Shown here: piece after piece, positions 1 to 6,551 of the stretch
How positions within the stretch are numbered: position 1 is the first letter of the stretch
How the letters are laid out: every line of letters begins with the position of its first letter
Assembly: GCA_029555885.1 (NCBI GenBank)
Contig: JAKPQT010000734.1
Span: forward strand, 1-24,020
Direction of reading: 5' to 3'
DNA length: 24,020 bases
Source: Chloroflexota bacterium
Lineage (GTDB): Bacteria > Chloroflexota > Anaerolineae > CG2-30-64-16
Program-made: the position numbers and the translations under genes
Notes under the pieces: model-generated
The model's database searches: none
What the model was told of the DNA's origin: nothing
Seen by the model: the letters and a program-made list of their open reading frames with translations, nothing else

Positions 1-1
1 G

Positions 2-316
2 CCCAACCGCGAGACTGAGGGGATGCTGGACGGCTCCGACGCCGTGTCCGACTGGGCGATCCTCAACGCGCTGATCAACACGGCCTGCGGCGCGACGTGG
101 GTCAGCTTCCACCACGGCGGTGGCGTCGGCATCGGCTACAGTCAGCACGCGGGCCAGGTGACAGTGGCGGATGGCACGCCCGCAGCCGCGGCCCGGCTCC
201 AGCGAGTGTTGACGACCGATCCCGGCATGGGCATCGTCCGTCACGCGGATGCAGGCTATCCGGAGGCCATCGCCGCCGCGCAGCGCATGGGGGTCAAGAT
301 TCCGATGTTGGGCTGA
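2..316 (+). CDS. hutU: Urocanate hydratase, C-terminal fragment
   Basis: This is the last ~104 codons of urocanate hydratase; the 5' part lies off the left edge. The enzyme adds water to urocanate to give imidazolone propionate, the second step of histidine degradation, and uses tightly bound NAD+ in the cytosol. The open frame runs from base 2 and starts with PNRETEG, followed by GSDAVSDW, then [21 protein letters not shown] and [10 protein letters not shown]. All of these match the conserved C-terminal part of the family. The end at IPMLG is normal, so the C-terminus is intact. No other hut gene is visible to the right, so the rest of the pathway, if clustered, must lie to the left. Confidence 0.95.
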   Translation, partial: PNRETEGMLDGSDAVSDWAILNALINTACGATWVSFHHGGGVGIGYSQHAGQVTVADGTPAAAARLQRVLTTDPGMGIVRHADAGYPEAIAAAQRMGVKIPMLG

Positions 317-350
317 CCGAGCGTCTTCTGCGCAGAACGTATCCGCCTGG

Positions 351-383
351 CATCCTGAGCGGAGCGCAGCGGAGTCGAAGGAC
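351..383. repeat. Putative interspersed intergenic repeat
   Basis: Between hutU and the next gene lies a stretch containing CCTGAGCGGAGCGCAGCGGA followed directly by GTCGAAGGAC. Internally it repeats GCGGAG twice. It resembles a short repeat I recall as common between genes in many environmental bacterial genomes, though only one copy is in this window. A 12-bp perfect palindrome, TTCTGCGCAGAA, lies just upstream at 326-337. No function can be assigned from sequence. Confidence 0.4.
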
Positions 384-442
384 AGACAGCTCAACACATA
401 AACGTGCGACGAGAAACTTTCTCTCTCCCCAGCCGTAATGAA

Positions 443-477
443 TGACAGATGGGACGGATGCAATGCCCCATCTGTCA
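443..477. promoter_or_regulatory. Perfect inverted repeat just upstream of a start codon
   Basis: TGACAGATGGG at 443-453 and CCCATCTGTCA at 467-477 are perfect 11-bp inverted arms around a 13-base centre. The right arm ends only 13 bases before the ATG at 491 and just before the GAGGGGAG ribosome binding site. No T tract follows, so it is not an intrinsic terminator. It could be an operator or an mRNA hairpin beside the ribosome binding site. An in-frame ATG at 449 lies inside it, but that start has no ribosome binding site. Confidence 0.5.
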
Positions 478-490
478 ACGGAGGGGAGCC

Positions 491-1354
491 ATGAGGAATA
501 ACCGCACGCTGTGGATCGTCCTGCTGCTGGTGGTGCTGGCGGTCTGTTGTTTTGTCGCCAGCATTGGCGGGCTGTTGCTTGCCCGCAACCTGCAACGCGG
601 CGCGAACTGGGTCTGGAGCGCCAACAACGAAATCACCGCAACGATTGGCCGCACGCTCGAGGTAGCCGACCCGGCCGCCCTGGCGGTGGACCTGCCCGTG
701 GGCAGCCTCACCGTCCGCACCGGCGAGCCCGGTCAGATCGCGGTGGAAGCCACGAAGCGCGCATGGGGGCGGAGCACTGCCGAAGCGCAGCGCACTCTCG
801 ACCGCATCGAGGTTGCCATCGAGCCGACAGCCGCCGGCGTGCGTGTGGCGGTGACCGGGCCGGACTGGCAGGCAGGGGCGAGCACGACCCCACGCACCCC
901 CCAGGTGGACCTGGTGGTGACGGTGCCTGAGGAGACGCAGCTCGACCTGAAGGTCGGCGTGGGACGGCTGGCGGTGAATGGCGTGCGCGGCGATGTGCGT
1001 ATCACTGCCGATGTGGGCGAGGTCGAGCTGACGGATGTCCAGCCGGTGACCACCCTGGAGGTGGAGTCGCGGGTCGCCAGCATCCGGTTCGAAGGCGCCT
1101 TGACGACCGGCGCCACGTATCGGATGACCAGCGACGTGGGGCGCATCCTGCTGCAACTGCCGCCGGAGAGCGCGTTCCAGATCGAGGCGCGCAGCGACAT
1201 CGGCGATGCCACGGTGGACTTCGATGTCATCGGCCAGCAGGAACGGCCCGGTTTCACGGGCAAGGAAATCACCGGGCAGGTTGGGGAGCCCGGCGGCACG
1301 GAGCTCGTCCTGCGCTCACGGGTGGGCGATATCCAGGTGGAGCAGGCGCCCTGA
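491..1354 (+). CDS. Membrane-anchored DUF4097-like beta-solenoid protein
   Basis: This encodes a 287-residue protein with one N-terminal membrane segment (residues ~7-31, LWIVLLLVVLAVCCFVASIG) and a large outer domain. The outer part contains short repeating motifs such as LPVGSLTVRTG, KVGVGRLAVNG, TADVGEVELTD, TSDVGRILLQL, SDIGDATVDF and SRVGDIQVEQ. This G-x-(I/V/L) ladder is typical of the DUF4097/DUF4098 adhesin-like right-handed beta family. I chose the ATG at 491 because GAGGGGAG sits just before it; an upstream ATG at 449 lacks this signal. The molecular function of the family is unknown. It is likely a surface or envelope protein, but no partner is visible nearby. Confidence 0.75.
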   Translation: MRNNRTLWIVLLLVVLAVCCFVASIGGLLLARNLQRGANWVWSANNEITATIGRTLEVADPAALAVDLPVGSLTVRTGEPGQIAVEATKRAWGRSTAEAQRTLDRIEVAIEPTAAGVRVAVTGPDWQAGASTTPRTPQVDLVVTVPEETQLDLKVGVGRLAVNGVRGDVRITADVGEVELTDVQPVTTLEVESRVASIRFEGALTTGATYRMTSDVGRILLQLPPESAFQIEARSDIGDATVDFDVIGQQERPGFTGKEITGQVGEPGGTELVLRSRVGDIQVEQAP

Positions 1355-1528
1355 CCGCCTGAAAGCGGTTGGCATAACGCACCTTAACGACTTAGCACGC
1401 GCTCTAAATTTAAGGTCGGCATCGCGCCCACTTTTTGCGCCTGCCTGCTGTGGTAGGCTGCCAGCCCGCCACAACCGGTCGCGTAGAACAGGAGTGCGCG
1501 CGCCGACCGCGCTACATAAGCATTCACC

Positions 1529-1557
1529 AGGCAGCAGTAGAGCGCCTACTGCTGCCT
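1529..1557. promoter_or_regulatory. Hairpin overlapping the dnaA promoter -35
   Basis: AGGCAGCAGTAG (1529-1540) and CTACTGCTGCCT (1546-1557) are perfect 12-bp inverted arms with a five-base loop. The right arm touches the -35 element starting at 1557. The symmetry and position fit a binding site for a dimeric regulator. No T run follows, so a terminator role is unlikely. Confidence 0.5.
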
Positions 1558-1585
1558 TGCCTGCCCCTGGCCCCTCTGCTAGAAT
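1557..1585 (+). promoter_or_regulatory. Probable dnaA promoter (extended -10)
   Basis: TTGCCT at 1557-1562 and TAGAAT at 1580-1585 are separated by 17 bases, and TGC precedes the -10 hexamer (extended -10). The matches to the sigma-70 consensus are 4/6 and 5/6. A GC-rich run follows the -10. The start codon of dnaA is about 290 bases downstream, so another promoter closer to the gene cannot be excluded. Confidence 0.6.
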
Positions 1586-1882
1586 GCCCCCCGCAAAAGG
1601 ATAGACAATCGGTATCGCATCCGCACCCCCGAGTTGGGTGCTGCAAGCTTATGATGAGTTCCTCCGGCTTTCTGCTGTGGGCGGTCCACTTGCCGTCCTG
1701 ATAAAAACGAACGCGGTTGTATCTTTGTAGGCGGGATGACCCAGATGCTTGCACGCTCCGCGTGCCAGGCCAGCTTTGATTTCGCCTGCTAACTTTATGT
1801 GCAGTGGGGTTCAGACCAGTTTGACCGGCGCGGTCAGCGCCGACTGGCGTGCAACGCCTTCTCATTTGGACAATTCAGGGTG

Positions 1883-3307
1883 ATGGTGATAGCCATGTGT
1901 GCCGTTGAAGTGCCGACAAATAGATCCGCCAGGGACATCTGGGACAACGCCCGTAGCCAGTTGCGGTTACAGTTGCCCCGGAGCACCTACGAGACGTGGG
2001 TTCGGGATACCGAGTGCCTGGCCCATGAGGACGGAGCCTTTGTGATCGGGGTCGGCAACGCATACGCGAAGGATTGGCTCTCGCTGCGACTCCGCCCCCT
2101 CATCAAGCGCACACTGGCCGGCATCGTAGGCCGCACCGTGGAAGTTACGTTTGTGGTTCAGGCTACGCCCGTTGCCGACGACCCGGACGCGCCGCCGGCG
2201 CCGCTGCTGGCCTACGACACCCAGGCCGAGCCGGCGCCTGTCGAGCCGCAGATGACCTATGGGGCCGATCTGAGTGCGCGTTACAGCTTCGACACCTTCA
2301 TCGTGGGGCCATCCAACCGGATGGCGCACGCCTCCGCTCTGGCAGTCTCCGAACGTCCCGGCACGGCATACAACCCGCTGTTCCTCTACGGCGGCAGCGG
2401 GCTGGGCAAGACCCACCTGCTGCAGGCGATCGGTCACACCGTGCAGACGATGGGCAAGCGCGTGTTGTATGTCACGTCGGAGGTTTTTACCAACGACCTC
2501 ATCAACGCCATCCGCATGCAGGCCACCGACCAGTTCCGGGCGAAGTATCGCACGATCGATGTGCTGCTGCTGGACGATATCCATTTCATTGCGGGCAAGG
2601 AGCAGACGCAGGAGGAATTCTTCCACACCTTCAACGCGCTCCACGCGGCCAACCGCCAGATTGTGATGACCAGCGATCGCCCGCCCCAGGCCATCCCGAC
2701 CCTGGAAGAGCGTCTGCGCTCGCGCTTCGGCTGGGGCATGATTGCCGACATCCAGCCGCCCAACCTGGAGACGCGCATCGCCATCCTGCAGGCGAAGGCG
2801 GCTTCGCTGGGGCGCGATGTGCCGAACGATGTCCTGCATTTGATTGCGCAGCGCGCCTACCGCAATATCCGCGATATGGAAGGCGCATTGAACAAGGTGC
2901 TGGCACACGCCGAGTTCTTCCACCGGCCGCTCAACGCAGGACTGGTGGAGGATGCGTTGGCCTATCTGGCCCCTGTGCAGAGCAAGCTCAGCCTCGATGC
3001 GATCCTCCAGGTTGCCGCCGAGCACTTCGGGATCACGGTCGAGGACTTGAAGGGCCGCAATCGCAGCGCGCGCATTGCCTTGCAGCGCCAGGTGGTCATG
3101 TATGTCATGCGGGAAGAGACGGGCGCCTCGCTGCCGCAGATTGCGTTGGTGCTGGGCGGGCGCGACCATACCACGGTCCTGCACGGCTGCGAGCGGGTGA
3201 GCAGCGAGCTGGACACTGACTCCGATCTCGCGCGCACCGTCAACGACCTGCGCAACCGGCTGTATGAGCCGGCGCGCGTGCGCCAGAATGAGCACGCGCG
3301 CGCCTGA
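1883..3307 (+). CDS. dnaA: Chromosomal replication initiator protein DnaA
   Basis: DnaA binds DnaA boxes at oriC, forms an ATP-dependent filament and melts the origin. Domain I (residues ~18-92) begins with IWDNARSQL. A Pro/Ala-rich linker covers ~93-128. The AAA+ domain has Walker A GGSGLGKTH (170-178), Walker B LLLDDIHF (228-235), the Arg-finger region ERLRSRF (276-282) and a sensor II region around NIRDMEGALNKV (328-339). Domain IV carries the DNA-binding signature GGRDHTTVLHGC (425-436). I use ATG 1883; ATG 1895 or GTG 1886 are also possible, and the N-terminus of this family varies. The ORF extends further upstream to 1799, but that part does not look like DnaA. No dnaN follows, which is unusual. 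A terminator and DnaA boxes follow directly. Confidence 0.95.
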   Translation: MVIAMCAVEVPTNRSARDIWDNARSQLRLQLPRSTYETWVRDTECLAHEDGAFVIGVGNAYAKDWLSLRLRPLIKRTLAGIVGRTVEVTFVVQATPVADDPDAPPAPLLAYDTQAEPAPVEPQMTYGADLSARYSFDTFIVGPSNRMAHASALAVSERPGTAYNPLFLYGGSGLGKTHLLQAIGHTVQTMGKRVLYVTSEVFTNDLINAIRMQATDQFRAKYRTIDVLLLDDIHFIAGKEQTQEEFFHTFNALHAANRQIVMTSDRPPQAIPTLEERLRSRFGWGMIADIQPPNLETRIAILQAKAASLGRDVPNDVLHLIAQRAYRNIRDMEGALNKVLAHAEFFHRPLNAGLVEDALAYLAPVQSKLSLDAILQVAAEHFGITVEDLKGRNRSARIALQRQVVMYVMREETGASLPQIALVLGGRDHTTVLHGCERVSSELDTDSDLARTVNDLRNRLYEPARVRQNEHARA

Positions 3308-3330
3308 GCTTCCCACGATTTGTACGCGTG

Positions 3331-3378
3331 ACCTGGGGGCACCTGCATCCGCGATGCAGGCGCCCCCAGGTGGTTTTT
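3331..3378 (+). terminator. Intrinsic terminator of dnaA
   Basis: ACCTGGGGGC (3331-3340) pairs with GCCCCCAGGT (3362-3371). Inside it CCTGCATC (3342-3349) pairs with GATGCAGG (3353-3360), with a three-base loop. The stem has ~18 pairs with one mismatch and is followed by GG and TTTTT (3374-3378). It begins 23 bases after the dnaA stop. On the other strand no T tract follows, so it acts only on rightward transcription. Confidence 0.9.
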
Positions 3379-3538
3379 AAGGCATTTCTGTGGATAACTC
3401 CCCCGTTCTGTGTGGATAACAGGGGCACTGTGTGGATAACCGGCAGGACGCGGGGCAGAATTAGGTTGCTGTAACGAGGCGGCCCCTACCCCTAGTGGGC
3501 GGCATCCAGCCGCCAGTTCGGGCCATTGTGGATAGTTC
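3379..3538. other. oriC: Probable replication origin (oriC) with clustered DnaA boxes
   Basis: Three exact DnaA boxes, TGTGGATAA (reverse of TTATCCACA), lie at 3389-3397, 3411-3419 and 3431-3439. A fourth with one mismatch, TGTGGATAG, is at 3527-3535. All point the same way. The first three are spaced 22 and 20 bases apart, about two helical turns, which favours cooperative DnaA binding on one face. The region lies directly after dnaA, between dnaA and a convergent gene. The AT-rich part is modest (TTTTTAAGGCATTT at ~3374-3387, shared with the terminator tail), so the melting element is not obvious. Confidence 0.8.
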
Positions 3539-4225
3539 TCAGTGCCGCGGCACTTCCCCCAGCACCAGCAGCCCCAGATCCTCCAGGTCACGCCGCTCAC
3601 GCACCGAGGTGTCAAGATAATCCAACAGGAATGCCAGGCCGATGCCCGCGGCCAGGGCCAGCAGCACGCGCAGCGGCAGGTCAAGCTGCTCGCGCGCAGG
3701 CCGGCCCACTGCGTTGACCGACGGCGCATCGATGAGCCGGATGTCGGCTTCCTCCGCGCTGAACTGGCCGAAGAACTCTGCGCTGCCCTCGGTCAGCGTG
3801 GCCGCCACTGCGTTCGCGATGCCCGCCAGGACTTCTGCGTCGGGCCAGGTCACGTTGACCGTCAGGATACGGTGGAGCTTGCCGGGCTGCGTGCTGGCCC
3901 CGATGGCGCCGGGCGCCACGGTGATGCCCTGCCCGGCCAGCCGCTCGCTCACCGCGGCGGCAAACGCGCCGCTGCGCACGATTTCGCCCAGGTCGTCCAC
4001 CAGGTATTCGGACGTCAGCAGGGTATAGTAGCGGTCGTAGGTATAGACGCCGGGGATGCGTTCGGGCTGGACGCCGACGTTGAAGCGCATCGAGGCTGTG
4101 TACACCGGCGGCCGGGGTTGCCAGGGCCGCTGCATGACCAGGGTCAGGGCCGCGACCGCCAGCGCCAGCCCCACGGGCAGCCACCAGCGCCGCATGATGA
4201 TGTTCCAGTAGGCACGCAGCTCCAT
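3539..4225 (-). CDS. Wzz-like polysaccharide chain-length/copolymerase protein
   Basis: This encodes a 228-residue inner-membrane protein. A first membrane segment lies at residues ~14-32 (WWLPVGLALAVAALTLV) and a second near the C-terminus (LPLRVLLALAAGIGLAFLLDYL), with an outer loop between them. This two-TM layout, the start MELRAYWNIIMRRWW and the conserved tail region DTSVRERRDLEDLGLLVLGEVP match Wzz/capsular-polysaccharide co-polymerases of the Wzc N-terminal type. No tyrosine-kinase domain follows. Such proteins set glycan chain length during export. The ATG at 4225 overlaps the stop of the upstream glycosyltransferase by one base (TGATG), so translation is probably coupled. The ORF extends to 4303, but that part lies inside the neighbour. 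It converges on the origin region. Confidence 0.75.
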   Translation of the reverse strand: MELRAYWNIIMRRWWLPVGLALAVAALTLVMQRPWQPRPPVYTASMRFNVGVQPERIPGVYTYDRYYTLLTSEYLVDDLGEIVRSGAFAAAVSERLAGQGITVAPGAIGASTQPGKLHRILTVNVTWPDAEVLAGIANAVAATLTEGSAEFFGQFSAEEADIRLIDAPSVNAVGRPAREQLDLPLRVLLALAAGIGLAFLLDYLDTSVRERRDLEDLGLLVLGEVPRH

Positions 4226-5307
4226 CAGACCGTCCTTGCGATATACTCGCTCAACTCGCGCTCGAACCGCTCCCGGCTGAAGCGTTCGGCATTGCGGCGG
4301 CACGCGGCCGGGTCATAGGCCCGCGGGTCAAAGCGACCAAGCACCCCCATCAGGGCTGCCGGCGTCTGCTCGTCAAAGAACTCGCCGGTGCAGCCAGGGA
4401 TCACCGTGTCCAGCGCGCCGCCGCCCCGGAACGCGATAACAGGCCGGCCCGCAGCCTGCGCCTCCAGCGGCGCAATGCCGAAGTCCTCCAGGCCCGGGAA
4501 GATGAATGCCCGCGCGCCGCGGTAGAGGCGGGCCAGCTCATCCGCGGGCACGCGGCCCAGGAACGTCACGGTCGGCCCGGCCACCTGCTCCAGCGCGGGG
4601 CGGTCGCGCCCTGTCCCGTAGACGAGCAGCTTGAGCCCCAGCTCCGAACAGGCCCGCACGGCCAGGTCCAGCCGCTTGTAGGGAATCAGCCGCCCGCCGG
4701 CCAGGAAGTAGTCGCCCACCGGCTCCCCGTCCGGCTGGAACTGCGCGATGTCCACCGGCGGATAAATGATGCGGCTCTCGCGGCCGTAGAACCGGCGAAT
4801 GCGCTCCTGGATTTCGCTCGAAATCGCAATCAAGTGGTGGACGCGCTGGGCCGCAGCATAGTCCCAGCGCCGCAGCGCGGCGATCAGCGGCCGGAGCAGC
4901 CGGTCCACTCCCGGCCGGATGGCCTCACGCTGCCGGTAAGTGTCGTACTGCCAGAGAAAGCGGGTCGGCGTCAGGCAATAGCAGATGTGCTGGCCATCCG
5001 GCGGCGGCTGTACCCCGTGGCAGAAGCCGCTCTTGTTGCTCAACACCAGGTCATAGCCCCGCAGGTCCATCCGGCTGAATGCCAGCGGATAGACCGGCAG
5101 GTAGGCCTGGTGATGCGCCATCACCCCGGGAAGATGTTGCATAAAGGTGGGCCGGATGTCCCATGACTGGTAGGCGGGCGGCATCCGGGTGGGCGCATAG
5201 ATGCTGGTGTAGACCGGCGCGGCCGGAAACATGCTCACCAGTACTTCCAGCACATATTCCGCGCCGCCGACCTGGTTCAGCCAGTCATGGACGAGCGCGA
5301 CTTTCAT
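4225..5307 (-). CDS. GT4-family glycosyltransferase
   Basis: This encodes a 360-residue retaining glycosyltransferase of the GT-B fold. The N-terminal Rossmann domain begins MKVALVHDWLNQVGGAEYVL, a common start in this family. The C-terminal nucleotide-sugar domain has GRLIPYKRLDLAV (206-218), LLVYGTG (227-233), VTFLGRVP (247-254) and the E-x7-E pair in EDFGIAPLE (E274, E282), followed by AQAAGRPVIAFRGGGALD. It probably transfers a hexose such as mannose to a lipid-linked or exported glycan; the exact sugar cannot be read. It overlaps the zinc-ribbon gene upstream by ATGA and the Wzz-like gene downstream by one base, so the three are made together. Confidence 0.85.
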   Translation of the reverse strand: MKVALVHDWLNQVGGAEYVLEVLVSMFPAAPVYTSIYAPTRMPPAYQSWDIRPTFMQHLPGVMAHHQAYLPVYPLAFSRMDLRGYDLVLSNKSGFCHGVQPPPDGQHICYCLTPTRFLWQYDTYRQREAIRPGVDRLLRPLIAALRRWDYAAAQRVHHLIAISSEIQERIRRFYGRESRIIYPPVDIAQFQPDGEPVGDYFLAGGRLIPYKRLDLAVRACSELGLKLLVYGTGRDRPALEQVAGPTVTFLGRVPADELARLYRGARAFIFPGLEDFGIAPLEAQAAGRPVIAFRGGGALDTVIPGCTGEFFDEQTPAALMGVLGRFDPRAYDPAACRRNAERFSRERFERELSEYIARTV

Positions 5308-5549
5308 TCAGCGGGCGTTGGTTCCTGTGGCGCCGCGGGCTCCACAGGAGCCGCTTTCTCTTCAGGGGCGCGGCGCGCGGGGCTCAACGCCTGCGTCAGG
5401 CGCACCAGCGCGACCTTGTTGCCCTTGCCGCAGTGGGGGCACAGCACCAGCGCGTGCTTCTTGCCCTCGGCCTGCTGCACGTAGCCCTGCAGCTCCTCAT
5501 CCGGCAGGGTGAACCGGCGTCTGCATTTATCACATGAAAGCGCAAGCAT
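5304..5549 (-). CDS. Small zinc-ribbon protein
   Basis: This encodes 81 residues with two CxxC pairs, CDKC (6-9) and CPHC (37-40), which form one zinc-ribbon knuckle (about residues 1-45). An Ala/Pro/Glu-rich low-complexity tail (~58-81) follows. The N-terminal part resembles small zinc-finger domains of the MJ0042/FYDLN type, but I cannot name a family with certainty. GGAAG lies upstream of ATG 5549. It starts 18 bases after the tandem-RAM gene and overlaps the glycosyltransferase start by four bases. It could bind nucleic acid or a protein; its role is unknown. Confidence 0.7.
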   Translation of the reverse strand: MLALSCDKCRRRFTLPDEELQGYVQQAEGKKHALVLCPHCGKGNKVALVRLTQALSPARRAPEEKAAPVEPAAPQEPTPAE

Positions 5550-5567
5550 AGTATCTTCCTTCTCCGT

Positions 5568-6242
5568 TCAGGCCTGGGCTTCTGCCTGCCCGGCCGGCGT
5601 TTCGGCCTGCATGGCCGGCATCGGGAACCGTTCAGACAGCGCGACGAAGCTCTCCGGCTCGCCGAGGATGGACCAGTCCAGGACGCTGGTTAGCTGCGTA
5701 TCCATGACGCCGGGCACTGTGCGAATCCAGCTCATGACATAGCCTGTCAGGGCCGCGGTGCGTTCACCCAGCAGCAGGATCATCAGGTCCGCGTCGGTCC
5801 GGTGGAAGAGCTTGAGCACCCAGACCACGCTCACCTGCTCGTGCGCCGGCAGGCTGATGAGCGACTGGAACGCCTCGCGGTCGCGACCCGGTTGCAGCTT
5901 GACGAGGACCGTGGCGGCGGCGCGGCGATCCCAGCCCGTTTCCATCAAGGAGACGTCGAGGATGGGGTCGGCATAGACCACCCCATCGAAGGCGAGTTGC
6001 GCGGAAGTGCCGCGCACTCCCGGCACCGTCCGGACGACGTCAATCAGGAAGTTATCCAGCTCGGCCAGGTCATGGATCATGCAGACGACGCGCAGGTCCG
6101 CGCGCTCGCGCAACCAGTTGACCCATAAGACCGTCAGGCAGGGCTCGCAGTGCTGCCTGAGGTTTGCGAGCAGGCCTTCCCGCGCAAGTTCATCCTGGCC
6201 GCTGATGATGTCGATGTCGATAACGGCCAAAGTTGGTTCCAT
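5568..6242 (-). CDS. Tandem Lrp/AsnC ligand-binding (RAM) domain protein without HTH
   Basis: This encodes 224 residues with two copies of a RAM-like ACT-fold domain. The first (~5-90) contains VCMIHDLAELDNFLIDVV and RTVPGVRGTSAQL. The second (~108-195) contains ATVLVKLQPGRDREAF, LMILLLGERTAALTGYV and RTVPGVMDTQL. The TVPGV motif at equivalent places in both halves shows the duplication. RAM domains bind amino acids and oligomerise in Lrp/AsnC regulators, but no DNA-binding helix-turn-helix is present. A low-complexity tail (EAQA-like) ends it. GGGAGGA precedes ATG 6242. It is the first gene of a unit with the zinc-ribbon, glycosyltransferase and Wzz-like genes. It is probably a sensor or scaffold; this is inference. 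Confidence 0.7.
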   Translation of the reverse strand: MEPTLAVIDIDIISGQDELAREGLLANLRQHCEPCLTVLWVNWLRERADLRVVCMIHDLAELDNFLIDVVRTVPGVRGTSAQLAFDGVVYADPILDVSLMETGWDRRAAATVLVKLQPGRDREAFQSLISLPAHEQVSVVWVLKLFHRTDADLMILLLGERTAALTGYVMSWIRTVPGVMDTQLTSVLDWSILGEPESFVALSERFPMPAMQAETPAGQAEAQA

Positions 6243-6279
6243 GCAGTCCTCCCCGTACAGCGAACACGCTCATCGGTTT

Positions 6280-6308
6280 ATCTTAGCACGGTTGAGCCTG
6301 TAGGCCAA
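6280..6308 (-). promoter_or_regulatory. Promoter of the tandem-RAM/zinc-ribbon/GT/Wzz unit
   Basis: Read on the minus strand, TTGGCC (6308-6303) and TAAGAT (6285-6280) are 17 bases apart. TGC precedes the -10 (extended -10). The ATG is about 38 bases beyond the -10. Both hexamers match the consensus at 4/6, so the extended element carries much of the case. Confidence 0.6.
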
Positions 6309-6338
6309 AGGCGCTTGCCAGGACTTCCAGCAAGGAGG

Positions 6339-6399
6339 CGAGGCTTTCGCCGGCTGGGGTAGGGTTCCCTTCAGCCCAGGCCAACCGGCTGAAGCCTCG
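6339..6399. repeat. Hairpin-forming interspersed repeat, copy 1
   Basis: CGAGGCTTTCGCCGGCTGG (6339-6357) and CCAACCGGCTGAAGCCTCG (6381-6399) are imperfect inverted arms, 16 of 19 matching. A second copy with the same right arm, ACCGGCTGAAGCCTCGA, lies at 15788-15867. This copy sits between two divergent promoters. No ORF or transposase is linked to it. Confidence 0.65.
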
Positions 6400-6483
6400 A
6401 CTTCAGTTTGCCGTTGTGCGCTGTCGCTGGCAGAGCTGACGCATCCTGAGGGGCTGGTGTAGTTTTCGGCGCTGGCTAAAGGA

Positions 6484-6492
6484 TGCTATAAT
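6484..6492 (+). promoter_or_regulatory. phoU promoter with extended -10
   Basis: TGCTATAAT is a perfect extended -10 (TGn plus TATAAT, hexamer at 6487-6492), 59 bases before the GTG start. The -35 is weak; TTTTCG near 6463 is the best candidate. Extended -10 promoters often tolerate a poor -35. Confidence 0.7.
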
Positions 6493-6551
6493 GCACTGAG
6501 CAACAAGCTGCGGCTCTGTTTCCGCGTGGCCGCTTTGGAAGGAGCAGCACG

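Larger units (their letters stand above)
1355..1882 (+). other. Long non-coding stretch and leader upstream of dnaA
   Basis: These 528 bases contain no ORF that I believe. They hold a hairpin (1529-1557), a promoter (1557-1585), a small stem GCACCC/GGGTGC (1623-1641) and another GCACGC/GCGTGC (1751-1765). An AT-rich palindromic patch, TAAATTTA, lies near 1405. No exact DnaA box (TTATCCACA on either strand) is seen here, so the origin signals lie after dnaA instead. If the promoter is right, the dnaA transcript has a leader of about 290 bases. I do not recognise a known riboswitch, 6S, SRP or tmRNA core in it. Confidence 0.5.

Noticed and set aside
1435..1865. Small ORFs in the region before dnaA (both strands)
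   Set aside because: They lack ribosome binding sites and recognisable protein features, and the strands overlap each other.
1967..3316. 449-residue frame antisense to dnaA
   Set aside because: It lies fully over the DnaA coding region, and the composition is that of a shadow frame.
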